DNA from: Myxococcales bacterium
GTDB taxonomy: Bacteria > Myxococcota_C > UBA6777
Direction: 5' to 3'
NCBI GenBank assembly: GCA_020632975.1
Contig: JACKEL010000007.1
Location: 62,001 to 126,000, forward strand
DNA length: 64,000 nucleotides
Under the pieces are notes generated by a model. It worked only from the letters and a program-made list of their open reading frames with translations. It was not told the DNA's origin and did not search any database. Made by a program: the position numbers and the translations under genes. How positions within the stretch are numbered: position 1 is the first letter of the stretch; every line of letters starts with the position of its first letter. Below, piece by piece: positions 35,728 through 46,100 of this stretch.

Positions 35728-36390
35728 ATGTCCTGGAAAGTTGTGAAGAAGCGTCTCGGCAGAGCTGGTGGATTAAAAGAGCGAACCGCTCGTCAACACG
35801 AATGGGACCGAAAGTATGGAGAAGGAAAGTGGGCTGTAGGCTATGTCCTCAACGACGCTTTCCTTCCCTATGAAGACGCTGTCGATGAGATTTATCAACG
35901 TAGTTATGATGCTTATCTCAGCACACACCCCGATGATATCGAGGAGCTGCTAAAACTGGCGCGTCGTTTACGCAACCCGCATGCGGAAGCGACCACGAGT
36001 GTGGACCTTCAAGTTCCCGCGATCATGAACTATCTCAAAGCCCACGATCACAACCTCAAGGGTGAAGAGGTCGTCGATATTGGGACTTGGCAAGGACAAG
36101 TTTCGCATCCCATCGGTGTTCGTTTGAGTCCCTTGCACATCCCCTGTGTGTGCAACACCAACCAAACACTTGAAGAATATTGGCAAGAAGAAAAGTGTCT
36201 TGCGATCTGGGAAGATGAAAACTGGAACGCAGAGGACGACGACTTCAAAGGAGAGGACGAAGAGTTTTTTGATGGCGGACGCGGAAAACGCGGCCGTTGG
36301 GATGGCGATGGAGACGGCGAGCGCAGTGAAAAGAAACGCGATCGCAAAAAACAACGCCGTGATCGTCGCATGGAAAAAGAAGGCTTCTAA
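35728..36390 (+). CDS. Conserved-looking hypothetical protein with charged C-terminus
   Basis: 220 residues, not recognised. The N-terminal half has ordered segments (HEWDRKYGEGKWAVGYVLND; AVDEIYQRSYDAYLSTHPDD) and DLQVPAIMNYLKAHDHNL. Residues about 145-200 are strongly acidic (AEDDDFKGEDEEFFDGG) and the last 25 very basic (KKRDRKKQRRDRR). There is no signal peptide, membrane helix or enzyme motif. GTGGAG lies 8 bp before the ATG of MSWKVV. It follows clpA by 48 bp on the same strand and is ended by a good terminator, so it is probably the last gene of the clpS-clpA unit. Confidence 0.75.
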   Translation: MSWKVVKKRLGRAGGLKERTARQHEWDRKYGEGKWAVGYVLNDAFLPYEDAVDEIYQRSYDAYLSTHPDDIEELLKLARRLRNPHAEATTSVDLQVPAIMNYLKAHDHNLKGEEVVDIGTWQGQVSHPIGVRLSPLHIPCVCNTNQTLEEYWQEEKCLAIWEDENWNAEDDDFKGEDEEFFDGGRGKRGRWDGDGDGERSEKKRDRKKQRRDRRMEKEGF

Positions 36391-36440
36391 CCAGCCTTCG
36401 TTTCCTTGAGACGATCAGAAAAAGTATTTCCCGAAAAACG

Positions 36441-36467
36441 GGCAGCTCTTGCGCTGCCTTTTTTTTT
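36441..36467 (+). terminator. Rho-independent terminator after the clpSA unit
   Basis: ggcagc, loop tcttgc, gctgcc, directly followed by nine T residues. It lies 51 bp after the stop codon of the hypothetical gene. Confidence 0.92.
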
Positions 36468-36532
36468 ATCCGCGTCTTTGTTAAGATTCACGCGCGATTT
36501 GCCCTCCCTCCTAGTGTTTGGAGACTTTTCTG

Positions 36533-39500
36533 ATGAGCCAAGAACCACGGCAGTCTTCGCTTCCAACGCCAGAGCCCCCACCCCCTGCTTCGGAGGCGAC
36601 GTCCACCGAGCAGGCACCCTCTCAGGAGGCGGTGGCCCTTCCTGTTCAAGAGGCAGAAGCCTCTGAGCCAAAACAACATGGTCCTCGTTACATCACCCGA
36701 GATCGGCTTCGTGAGGTAGTCCAAGATCCCGAAAAAGGGATCTTTGTGTTCCATCAACGTTCACGACGACGGATCTTTTTGCATCATTTTGGATTGAAGC
36801 GCCTAGAGCCACCGCCAGATTCGCCAGTGGTTCGCATGGACTCTACGGCCTTTGCGGAGATCTTGAGCGAAGAAGAGCCCGAACTGGCCAAAGAACTCGC
36901 CAACAAAAAGCTACCACCCAAGGTGCTTTTGATCGAGCAACTCACACAACGTCAACTCAAACGCGCCAAGCCTGCGCATCTTTGGTGGCGTTATTGGTCG
37001 TGGTGCTGTATTGGCGGACTGATGAGCGCTTGGGAAAAGCTCGATCGCGGTGCTGCGGGTGTTCGCGCAGTGATCGGCCATACCTCTTTTGAGAGTATGC
37101 GTGGCTTTCTGATGCGTGAGCGCTTCTTGGTGGATGCGACCGACGATGAAGAGGTCGCCACCACCTTGGTGGCTTGGTGGGCAGGGATGGGGGTGTTTTC
37201 TCCTTCTTGGCGCGCTGAACTTTTCCCAAGCATCGACGCAGAAAAGCTTGATGCTTGGCTGGAAGAAGCGGGCCTACCTATCGACGATGTCGTCAAAGAG
37301 ATGCGGCCCCGCGTGGAAGAAGATATCCCTCTGCAACTTGCTCGAGGTGAAGATCACAGTGGAGCGTTGCTGTTGTTGGCCGATGCTCCGCACTTTACGC
37401 AACGAGTCAGCGCGGAAGACAAAGCAGAGATCGCGTTGCTTTGGTGGGCACGTCATCTTTCTGAAGAGTCCCAGCCCCAACCGATCTTGGCGCAGCCCGA
37501 ATACTACCACCCCGAAGAACAAACTGTTCAAGCGACGCTTGTTCTAAACGAAGTGACGGGGTCTTCAGAAGTCAGTGGTGTGCGCGTTCGCGAACAACAG
37601 GGCTTTGAGCAAGACGCCCATGCTTTGCCTGCGTGGAGTCGCCCTGCTTGGCTGCCTTATCTCGAAGAAGAAGAACTACGTCGAGCGAGCGAACGCTGCC
37701 AACGCGAAGCACGTGTTTTGCGCGATGCAAGCTCGGAAAAAAGCGAGAACCTGCGCAAACGCAGCGTTGCGATCGAGCTGATGCGTCTCGTAGCTTCGAC
37801 GGTTTGGTGGTGGATTCAAGTGCGGTTGTGGGGGCGTTTGATCTCTGTGATCCCATTTGCAACACGCACGCACCGCGAGTACGAAGCCTCGATCTCTCCT
37901 GCACAGTCCAAGCCTTCGGGCTTTCAGATGTTTTTTCTGCGTTTTGCGGCGCGCCAAGCCCTGCGAACACAGGTGTTTGAGTTTATCCATTCGTATCGTT
38001 GGGCTGTTCGAGAAGAGTGGCGAGGCAACGAAGCGGAGGCAGCGCTTCAATGTGGCGAAGCGATCCGTTTCTTCCGCGGTATGGTGATCGACAAGCCCAG
38101 TCGTGAGTTTCTGGAAGAGTTGGTCAAGCAACAACAAGGCTACCAAGATAAGTTCCTTACGCGTTTCTGTGAGCGCTATCCACTAAAAGGAAAGATGCTC
38201 AAGCAGTTTTCCGAACTGGTGCTGTTGTTGCTTTCTGTGCCGCTTTCTGCACGTTTGGGACGCCTTGCTGCTGCGAGCCTCAAGTCTTTGCAGCGTGGAT
38301 ACCTCGATCAAGAGCGTTTGTTCTTTGTGACGCGTTTGATGCGTTGGCTCCTCAACAAAGGACAAGTGTCTTTGCAGATCCCCCTCGAACACTACGGGCT
38401 GATCCGTGCAATGCACTACCTCCAAGTGTCGCTGCGACGTTTGGAGAGCTTGCCTTTGCCCGAAGATCAACTCGAACATTGGCTTGAGCCCGTACGCGAA
38501 GCCAACCAACAGATCGAACAGCTTGTTCGAGACACTTTTGGGCCGCGTTTGCTTGAAGCGATGAACGAAGTGGGTCTCGTACCCACGGATCTTCGAGAGG
38601 AAGTGGCACAAGCCCGTATCCGCGATGACATCATGGATCTCGTGGTGCGTCGTGGTCAGTTTAGCTTTTCTGATCTTCGCGATGTGATCAGTCGAAACGA
38701 GCTGCGTCTGCCTGTCTCGACGTGGCGCGACTTTTTGCATGGGGATATCTTACTCAAGCTCAATGAAGCGCTCCAACCGCGCTTTCACGACGTGTATCGC
38801 GCAGGTGAGATCTATCTGCGCGTGAACCAACGTTTTTCGGCCTTGGCTTTTGGGACGCGCTGGGGACGTTGGTGTTGTTTGAACTTGGTCTTGCCCTTTG
38901 GTGGGGCGGTTGCGCTGTTGATGACGGTGGGGATCATTGTCGATTACTTCAACAAACTGGTCCTCAACCACGTGCATTTTTATTCTTCTTACAGCGAGAT
39001 CCTTGCGGTCAAAGAGAGCCTACCTGTCTGGGTCATGGACGCTTCGCTCTACAGTCTCAAACTGCCCAAAGTGCATCTTTGGGAGTTTGTTGGGTTCCAA
39101 AGTGTCCTATTCTTGGGCTTGTTGGTCTATTTGATCATGCACACAGAGACAGGCTGGGATCTTTTCCGCCGTGTGATGTCGGGTCTTGGAACGGGGTTGC
39201 GCTTCTTGTTTATCGAGGGGCCGCGTTGGTTGTACCATCACCCTTGGTTGCAGTTTGTGCTGACCCATCCGCGTGCATTTTTTGTGTATCGACACATCGT
39301 GTTGCCCTTGTTTGTGGCGCTGTTGTTCACTTTCATTGGTAGTACCGTGCTTCGCATCACGATGCGCAACCTCAATCCCCAAGTCATCCACTACCATGTG
39401 GCGTTTGGCTGGCAGTTCCTCAGCGTGGTTGCGTGGGCTGGCTTTTTGTACTTTATGCTCAATACGTCCATCGGACGGGCTGTTTGGGATTGGACAGCGT

Positions 39501-40729
39501 ATCGTCTTTTGGCGTTGTGGTCGCAGATCCGTGATCGTCTTGTGGTGGGCTTGATCCGTTGGATTTTGGAGGTCTTCCGCCAGTTCTTGATCGCTTTGGA
39601 TTACGTGATCTACCGCGTGGATGACTTGTTGCGTTTCCACGAAGGCGAAAGTCGCCAAGTGATCTGGGTCAAAAGCGTCCTACAAAGCTTTTGGTTTGGC
39701 CTGACTTACTTGGTGCGGGTGATCGTCAATCTTGTGGCGGAACCACAACTCAACCCTGTGAAGCACTTCCCTGTCGTCACGATCTCACACAAGCTCCTTA
39801 TCCCTGGAACCATCGTGATTATCACGGCGATGGAAAGTGCGGGATTTGCGCGCTCGTTGGTTTGGATCGTTGGGTTGTTCTTCCAGTTTGGTTTGCCCGG
39901 TCTCTGCGGCTTTTTGGCTTGGGAGCTCAAAGAAAACTGGAAACTTTTCCGCGCCAACCAGCCTGCGGTTCCTCCGCCTGTTCGGGTGGGATCGCATGGG
40001 GAAACCGTGGATGCTTTGTTGCGACGGGGCTTTCACTCGGGGACCCTGCCGCGTGCTTACGAAAAACTCTTCAAGGTTTATAAGAAAAGTTTCTTGTTTT
40101 ACGACGAAGAAAAGGTCCACCGCATCCATCACGACTTGCACCATGTGGCCGAAGATATGGAGCGATTCATTGAGCGCGAGTTGATTGCGTCGTTGCACCG
40201 CGCGCCTGCGTTTGAAAACACCACGCTGCGGTTTTCGTGCAAGCATATCGAGACAGAACGCTCGCATCTTGACGTTCTGTTGGAACTTTCCCAAGAAGAA
40301 CAATCGCTCTATTTGTGGCGGCTTCGTTACGAGTTGGAAAATGGTTGGTTGGTGGCATCCTTGCGGATGTTGCAGAGTCCTGCGGAGGGGCTGCGACGTC
40401 TGACACTTGAAGAACAACTCTCATGTGATGAGCACTTTGTCTTCTTCTTGCAAAAGTCTGGTGTGCGTATCGTGCGCGGAAAGCTCGAAGAGTGGTTGGG
40501 ATTCTACTTGCGTGGATTTGAGATCGTGACACCTGGTGGTGCGAACTCTTCGCAGTATGCGGAGTATTGGGTCGAGAAAGATCGCGTTCGTGTCTCTGCC
40601 CAAGCACCCGGAACACAAGTCCGCGCTTTGTTCTATGAACTCACCATGGATGGAAAGCTCCGTGAGCCCGCTCCCACCGTGGTTCTCGAAACCAAAGACA
40701 AGATCCTTCCCCGCCATCTTTCTGCTTGA
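36533..40729 (+). CDS. Very large multi-pass membrane protein, function unknown
   Basis: 1398 residues from the ATG with GGAG 9 bp upstream; a TTG five codons earlier is possible. Residues 1-45 are Pro/Glu-rich and disordered. Residues about 60-770 are predicted soluble, helical and Glu/Arg-rich. At least six membrane helices lie in the C-terminal half (about 778-805, 852-870, 915-938, 961-978, 1088-1105, 1112-1134), followed by a soluble C-terminal domain of about 250 residues. I see no nucleotide-binding, protease or transport motif. A shorter hydrophobic stretch near 425 (LWGRLISVIPF) may be amphipathic. The N-terminal soluble part contains many Arg/Glu helices that could form coiled coils. 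It starts right after a terminator, so it likely has its own promoter. Confidence 0.85.
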   Translation: MSQEPRQSSLPTPEPPPPASEATSTEQAPSQEAVALPVQEAEASEPKQHGPRYITRDRLREVVQDPEKGIFVFHQRSRRRIFLHHFGLKRLEPPPDSPVVRMDSTAFAEILSEEEPELAKELANKKLPPKVLLIEQLTQRQLKRAKPAHLWWRYWSWCCIGGLMSAWEKLDRGAAGVRAVIGHTSFESMRGFLMRERFLVDATDDEEVATTLVAWWAGMGVFSPSWRAELFPSIDAEKLDAWLEEAGLPIDDVVKEMRPRVEEDIPLQLARGEDHSGALLLLADAPHFTQRVSAEDKAEIALLWWARHLSEESQPQPILAQPEYYHPEEQTVQATLVLNEVTGSSEVSGVRVREQQGFEQDAHALPAWSRPAWLPYLEEEELRRASERCQREARVLRDASSEKSENLRKRSVAIELMRLVASTVWWWIQVRLWGRLISVIPFATRTHREYEASISPAQSKPSGFQMFFLRFAARQALRTQVFEFIHSYRWAVREEWRGNEAEAALQCGEAIRFFRGMVIDKPSREFLEELVKQQQGYQDKFLTRFCERYPLKGKMLKQFSELVLLLLSVPLSARLGRLAAASLKSLQRGYLDQERLFFVTRLMRWLLNKGQVSLQIPLEHYGLIRAMHYLQVSLRRLESLPLPEDQLEHWLEPVREANQQIEQLVRDTFGPRLLEAMNEVGLVPTDLREEVAQARIRDDIMDLVVRRGQFSFSDLRDVISRNELRLPVSTWRDFLHGDILLKLNEALQPRFHDVYRAGEIYLRVNQRFSALAFGTRWGRWCCLNLVLPFGGAVALLMTVGIIVDYFNKLVLNHVHFYSSYSEILAVKESLPVWVMDASLYSLKLPKVHLWEFVGFQSVLFLGLLVYLIMHTETGWDLFRRVMSGLGTGLRFLFIEGPRWLYHHPWLQFVLTHPRAFFVYRHIVLPLFVALLFTFIGSTVLRITMRNLNPQVIHYHVAFGWQFLSVVAWAGFLYFMLNTSIGRAVWDWTAYRLLALWSQIRDRLVVGLIRWILEVFRQFLIALDYVIYRVDDLLRFHEGESRQVIWVKSVLQSFWFGLTYLVRVIVNLVAEPQLNPVKHFPVVTISHKLLIPGTIVIITAMESAGFARSLVWIVGLFFQFGLPGLCGFLAWELKENWKLFRANQPAVPPPVRVGSHGETVDALLRRGFHSGTLPRAYEKLFKVYKKSFLFYDEEKVHRIHHDLHHVAEDMERFIERELIASLHRAPAFENTTLRFSCKHIETERSHLDVLLELSQEEQSLYLWRLRYELENGWLVASLRMLQSPAEGLRRLTLEEQLSCDEHFVFFLQKSGVRIVRGKLEEWLGFYLRGFEIVTPGGANSSQYAEYWVEKDRVRVSAQAPGTQVRALFYELTMDGKLREPAPTVVLETKDKILPRHLSA

Positions 40730-40819
40730 TACCCTCGTAACGCTCGCCTCGATCACTTTGTGATCTTCTCTTCTTGTTTTTTTCTCGACTTCCTCTTCCT
40801 GCTTTTCCCGTGGAATTGG

Positions 40820-41428
40820 CTATTCTTGCAGCCAGCGGTGGTGTTCGTCTTTTTCGAGCAGAGGAAGTTGGCTGTAGTAGTACATCCCTGCTGTACCTAC
40901 CAAAAAGGCGAACCATCCGAGGAGATAGATCATCCACGAGATCAGGCGTGCATGTCGTAGCCATCCAAGACGCGTCAGCATCCAGTTCCAATCGTGGGTG
41001 GTGCCTTCGATGATCGGGAGTTGTGTTGCGACGGCATCGCCCGCATACACGGAGATGTTGAAGAGGTTGAGGGCCAACCAGATCATCGTGACGCAAGCAG
41101 AGAAACGTTGGTGTTCCCAAGCAAAGTAACCTGTACATACCACGGGAAAGAAGAGTTGCCCGAGCGTGCCTCCAAGGAAGTGCATAAAGATACCAAAGGG
41201 CCGAAAGATCGCGTGTCCTGCTTCATGGAAGAGAAAGTTGGCGCCATCGATGATATGCCATCGCTGCGGTGAGAGCGCGCAATAGAGTGCATAGAGGGTG
41301 ATCAGGATAGCCCCGATCGCGTAAAAAGGATTGAGCTGAAGCACAAAGCGGCGGATCTTGGGCAAGAATTGCTTGAGTGGATTGGTGGGGTTGGGTGGGG
41401 GAGACATGCGCAAGGGCGGGGTGGACAT
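40820..41428 (-). CDS. Small membrane metalloprotease-like protein (HExxH)
   Basis: 202 residues with four or five membrane helices and a zinc-protease motif FLFHEAGHAIF (His68, Glu69, His72) at the start of the second helix, as in M50-type intramembrane proteases. The LDG-type second motif of site-2 proteases is not obvious; NISVYAGDA is the nearest candidate. Activity is therefore uncertain. GGAGG lies 6 bp before the ATG of MSTPPLRM; longer in-frame starts would run into the tRNA gene. It is convergent with the giant membrane protein. Confidence 0.75.
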   Translation of the reverse strand: MSTPPLRMSPPPNPTNPLKQFLPKIRRFVLQLNPFYAIGAILITLYALYCALSPQRWHIIDGANFLFHEAGHAIFRPFGIFMHFLGGTLGQLFFPVVCTGYFAWEHQRFSACVTMIWLALNLFNISVYAGDAVATQLPIIEGTTHDWNWMLTRLGWLRHARLISWMIYLLGWFAFLVGTAGMYYYSQLPLLEKDEHHRWLQE

Positions 41429-41469
41429 CTGAACCTCCGTGGTAAGGGGTTGTGGGCGGAGGTGGATAC

Positions 41470-41498
41470 AAAAAAAGCGACGTGTTGTGCGTCGCTTT
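41470..41498 (-). terminator. Rho-independent terminator after tRNA-Val
   Basis: On the minus strand, aaagcgacg, seven-base loop, cgtcgcttt, followed by T residues. The 9-bp perfect stem lies 23 bp downstream of the tRNA 3' end. Confidence 0.88.
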
Positions 41499-41520
41499 GA
41501 GAAGATAAGTCTTGATTTTT

Positions 41521-41593
<73 letters not shown>

Positions 41594-41609
41594 AGAAAGA
41601 TGGACGGAG

Positions 41610-41638
41610 TATATAGCACACGGATCGAGATCTGGCAA
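41610..41638 (-). promoter_or_regulatory. Sigma-70 promoter of tRNA-Val
   Basis: Minus strand: -35 ttgcca (41638-41633), 17-bp spacer, -10 tatata (41615-41610). The -10 ends 17 bp before the tRNA 5' end. Confidence 0.75.
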
Positions 41639-41670
41639 GAGCTATTTTTGGCGGGGAGAAGGGGCAGGAA

Positions 41671-42984
41671 TTATTTGGGTGGGCAGTTTTTGGATTGCCA
41701 CTCTTTGATGCGCGCTTCGCGGACTTCAGGAGCAGGGTGGGTGGCATTGCAACGATCCCAAAGGGGATGGTTGGTTACGGGTGCGATGTGGCGGATCTGA
41801 TGGAAGAACTGATCGCCTTTTTTGCAGCCGTTGGTTTCGAGGAGATGGGTGTCTGCTTGGTACTCATTACCTCGGATCACGCCGATCATAATGAAGTTGA
41901 GCAAGAACATCATCGTGACGTTGAGGATCGATTGTCCCCAAAACATCGTGAGTTGCCGTGAGGTTTCAGCGTCGAAGATCACAAACTCAGCGCCCTTGGC
42001 GCCAAAGATCTGGTACACCGCGATGGTGGTCAAACTGGAGAACAAACCGCCCCAAAAGATGGACTTTTGGACGTGGTAGTTTTTGATGTGACCGACTTCG
42101 TGGGCGATGACAGCTTCAAGCGCGCTATCGTCGAGCTTGAGCTGAAAGTTCGGGTTTTGGGGATCGCGGAAACCTTCGACAAGTTCTTCGGTCATGACGA
42201 TTTGGCGGTAGCCAGGGGTCAAGCTTGTTGCAAAAGCGTTGGGGCCCATCTTGAGGCCTTTGAGGACGCCGACTTCTGCATCATTGAAGCCTTGTTTTTC
42301 AAGGTAAGCGTGGAGGTTGGCTTTAAACTCAGGGCTGAGTCCCGCGTATTGTTGGTAGGGGACAGCTTGTTTTTTGATGGTGAAGATAAAGATCGCAAGC
42401 TGGATGATTTGGCTGACCCAGATCATCGCGACGCTACCGACCCAACCATTTTGTTGCATTGCAGAGAAGAAAAAGTACGCAGGGACCGACCACGAAGCGA
42501 CCCCCCAAGCTTGCCAAGCGGCGTTACCAAAGGTCCAAGTCTTTCGGGGGTTGTGGGCGTGGGGCATGAACGGAAGGGCAGGTGTCCAAAGAGAGAACAT
42601 TTTGGATACCAGCATATTGAAGATCCAACCGATCACGCCAAGAGCGGTGTAAATGGAACTCGAAGACCAACCCCGAGCCTCTAACAAGTTGAAGATACCA
42701 GGGATACCACCAATCACATAACCGAACTGGAGCCCCCAAGAGAGGGTGTTTTTCCAAAGCGCACCAGAGGTGCGTTTGAGTTTACGTTTTTTCTTTTGCT
42801 CAAAGATCTCGGGGGTCATCTTTTCGAGATCGGTGGGCTGTGTGGCAGCTTTGGTGTGTTGGTGTTGAAGGAAGTCTGCGATGCGATAGAGTAGAAAGCC
42901 TACCACGCCGATCAGTGCGGGGATCGAAAACCATTTTTCCGCTAGTAAGTCTTTTAATGGACCGAAAAGGTGCTCTAGTCCCAT
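41671..42984 (-). CDS. M48 family membrane zinc metalloprotease (HtpX/Ste24-like)
   Basis: 437 residues with about six to eight hydrophobic segments and the M48 signature IAHEVGHIKN (His295, Glu296, His299), a third zinc ligand in NEYQAD (Glu374), and a C-terminal THPAPEVREARI. These proteases degrade or process membrane proteins from the cytoplasmic face. A long N-terminal hydrophobic part (about 20-205) with aromatic-rich helices makes it larger than E. coli HtpX. GGGAGA precedes the ATG. It sits directly upstream of tRNA-Val on the same strand, but the tRNA has its own promoter. Confidence 0.92.
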   Translation of the reverse strand: MGLEHLFGPLKDLLAEKWFSIPALIGVVGFLLYRIADFLQHQHTKAATQPTDLEKMTPEIFEQKKKRKLKRTSGALWKNTLSWGLQFGYVIGGIPGIFNLLEARGWSSSSIYTALGVIGWIFNMLVSKMFSLWTPALPFMPHAHNPRKTWTFGNAAWQAWGVASWSVPAYFFFSAMQQNGWVGSVAMIWVSQIIQLAIFIFTIKKQAVPYQQYAGLSPEFKANLHAYLEKQGFNDAEVGVLKGLKMGPNAFATSLTPGYRQIVMTEELVEGFRDPQNPNFQLKLDDSALEAVIAHEVGHIKNYHVQKSIFWGGLFSSLTTIAVYQIFGAKGAEFVIFDAETSRQLTMFWGQSILNVTMMFLLNFIMIGVIRGNEYQADTHLLETNGCKKGDQFFHQIRHIAPVTNHPLWDRCNATHPAPEVREARIKEWQSKNCPPK

Positions 42985-43189
42985 ATCTTTCTCCCTTGCA
43001 TTTTGATGGGGTTGGGCAACGTCATGTACATTTGGACGATACTACGAGAAACAGACGATCCATGGAAAGAGGATGCTACACAGTTTGTTGCAGTACCTTG
43101 CGGGGGAGCGGGGGTTTTGCTAGGATTTGGAGCACTTACGGGTTCACGAAAGTAGATAGAGGCGACGAGTTTTGCAAGGTGGGAAAAGT

Positions 43190-46100
43190 ATGTCAGCAAA
43201 GGCGCGGGTTCTCTTGATTGAAGCGGATAAGGCGACATCGCAATCATTGCAGCGCGTCCTTTTGCAAGCCCATTACGAAGTTGAGATCGTTGCGGACGGT
43301 CTCATCGCTCTCAACGAATTAGATGATCCCAGTCGTCGCCCTGACGCCATCCTTTTGCGTGTGGAGATCCCACGCCGCAACGGTTACTCCGTTTGCAACC
43401 GCATCAAACGACGTGACTCTCTTCGCAACATTCCGATCCTCCTGTATTCCTCGCAAGCCACAGAAGAAAGCTTTGCGCAACATCAACGCCTTCGCACACG
43501 TGCGCAAGGTTATCTGATGATGCCGCTCGATTACGAAGAACTCTTGGGGATGATGGAAGGCTTGGTGCACGGGGCCAAGGTCCTAGAAGAAGCGCGGGAA
43601 CAGCGCGGGACTTCGGACACAAACCCCAATCTTCCTTCTGCACGGGGGGTTGTGGCGCGGGAAAGTCATCCAGATGTCGATCGGACTTTGGTACCTCAAG
43701 GAGAGGAAGAAGAAGTCCTTGATTTGGATGATATGGACGAAGAGTTGCTGTTGAGTTCAGAGGATATTACTGCGGAAAAGAATCGCCAAGATGTACAAAA
43801 AGCCATCGCAGAACAGCAGGCAAAACGCGATGTTGTCGCTCAAGTGGAGGCTTCGACTGCCGTGAGTTGGATGGATGATGAACTTGATGATGCGGATCGG
43901 ACGATTATTGCGAAGGCTCCTGTACGTCCCGTCACTTCGCCTCCTGTAAGTGATGAGCATGGCGCAACAGATGCTTTTCAACAGCAGCGACCGCAACAAC
44001 ATGCAACTTCCCCTGTACAAACCCCCCTGCCTTCTTCGAGTGTTCCCGCCTCTCTTGGAAAACAGTGGGCTTCGTCTTCGCCCGAAGTCGCGGCAGCTCC
44101 TTCGACAGAGCTTCATGCTGTCGCCACAGCGCGTTCTTCAATGCAGGCTCCAAAGACGGGTGGTTTGGCACCTTTCCCCTCTCTGACGGGGGCACCTCTT
44201 CCGCCGCGTCCCCAAACAGGCGAAGTTTCCGCGCTTACATCGCGTCCTCTCACCTCGGAGTTAGCTCCGCTTCCGCCGTTCCCATCGCTTGTTCCCATGA
44301 GTGCGCCCAACAACGCTGCTGCAAAAGGGCCAGGAGGAGCCTTTTCGGTCCGTAATGCGCAAGCAGAGTTGGATGCCCTGATCCAATCGAAAGAGCCCGT
44401 ACATATCTCTCGACCTGAAGCAGATGCCGAGATCAAGCGACTCCGCGAAGAAAATGCTTCTTTGCGTACAGAGCAAAAAGACCGCGTTTCTGCGTTGGAG
44501 AAAGCTCGCAGCGAGCAACTACGTGCGCAAGACGAGCTTGATGCTTTGCGTGCAGAGCAAAAGCGGCTTCGCGACGAAGCTGAAGCGTTGCGTCTGCAAC
44601 AAGAGCAATCCCTCGAAGAGCTTGAGGCTTTGCGGCGGGCCAATGCGTTGTTGCAAGAGTCGCAAGAAGGGGAAGGGGAGAAGGCCTTGCAAGAAGAGAT
44701 GCAGGCCGTTCGCAAAGAGAGTGCTTGGTTGCGCAAGCAGATCATCGCGCTTCATCAACAAGATGAAGATGCTTTTGCCCTTTATCCCGAGCTTTTGGCG
44801 AAGGCTTTGGCTGCGCAACAGATGGATGGCTTACAAGGCGAAGTCGAGCAATTGCGCCATGAAAACAAGTCTTTGCGCGGAGATCTTGAAGAGGCCAAGT
44901 CTGCTGCATCCAAGTCCGCTCCGCAAAAGACCAAGAAAGCAGGCGCTTCTGCTTCTTTGTCGCATCAAGACGTCGATGACTCGCCCAAGACCGTCGTTTC
45001 GCAAGGACACGACGACGAAGATCTCCCGACACGTATCCTTCACGCGCGTTCTTTTGATGAGGATGAAGAGTCGCCCACACGGATCTTGCCCAGTGTTGGG
45101 GAGGATGAAGACGATGACGAGGGACCTACTCGGGTCTTGATGAACGTTGCAGATGGGCTCGATGGTGAGGAGATCTCCGAAGAGTCCGAACATCTCAGAC
45201 GTTTGTTGCAAGAAGCCCAAGCCCAACAAGAAGCCTCACTCGAAGAGATGAACGACCTTTACGCGCGGATCACAGAGTTGGAGCGCGAGAGACAACGTCT
45301 CCAGTCTGATGTGGATGCACAGGCCGAAAAAGCCGCACAGCACGCCCGCGCCCACAGTGATGCTTTGTCCAAGCGTGGGGACGAAGTCGAAGCCCTCGAA
45401 GAGCAGTTGTCTGCTTTGGCCATCGAAGTCGATGAGGCCCGAAAACAGGTGATCTTCTACCAAGGGCTTTACAACGAACGCGAAGCTTTGGTGGAGGCAC
45501 AACGCAACGAACTCATCGAGACACAGGCCGCTTTGGAAGAACAGATCCAAGCTGCTTGTGATCTGCGTGGTGAGGTTGCGGGCTTCCGCTCCCAACTGAA
45601 TGGTCAGTCTTTGTCTGAAGACGAACTACTCTCTCAACTTTCCGAACGCGAAAAAGAGCTTCAGCAGCTACGAGAAGAAGTGAATCGTTTGGGTGACGAT
45701 CACGACGAACTTGCGGAGCGTTATCGCGAGATCGAGGCAGAGCTTGACGCGCTTAAACAAACCGCGCGCGAAGATGAGCATGCCCTCCACAGTTTGCGTA
45801 TCGACAAAGAACGCCTTGAAAAACAACTTCACCAACATGCCGATGAACGCGAGCGTTTGAAAGAGTCGCAAGCAGAGGTTCGCCGTGCATTGGTCGAAGA
45901 ACACGAAGCTGCCGCACAAGTCTTGCGTGACGAGTTGGCGCGTGTTCGCGCAGAACTCGACACTGCGCGTGAAAATGGTGAAAAAGAATTCGAACGAGCC
46001 GAAGGCGCGAAGGGATCGCGTATTGAAGCGCTTGAACGTGAGAAAAAGTCGCTCCAAGCAGAGAAGAAAGCCCTCGAAGAACAACTCGAAAAAGAGCTTT

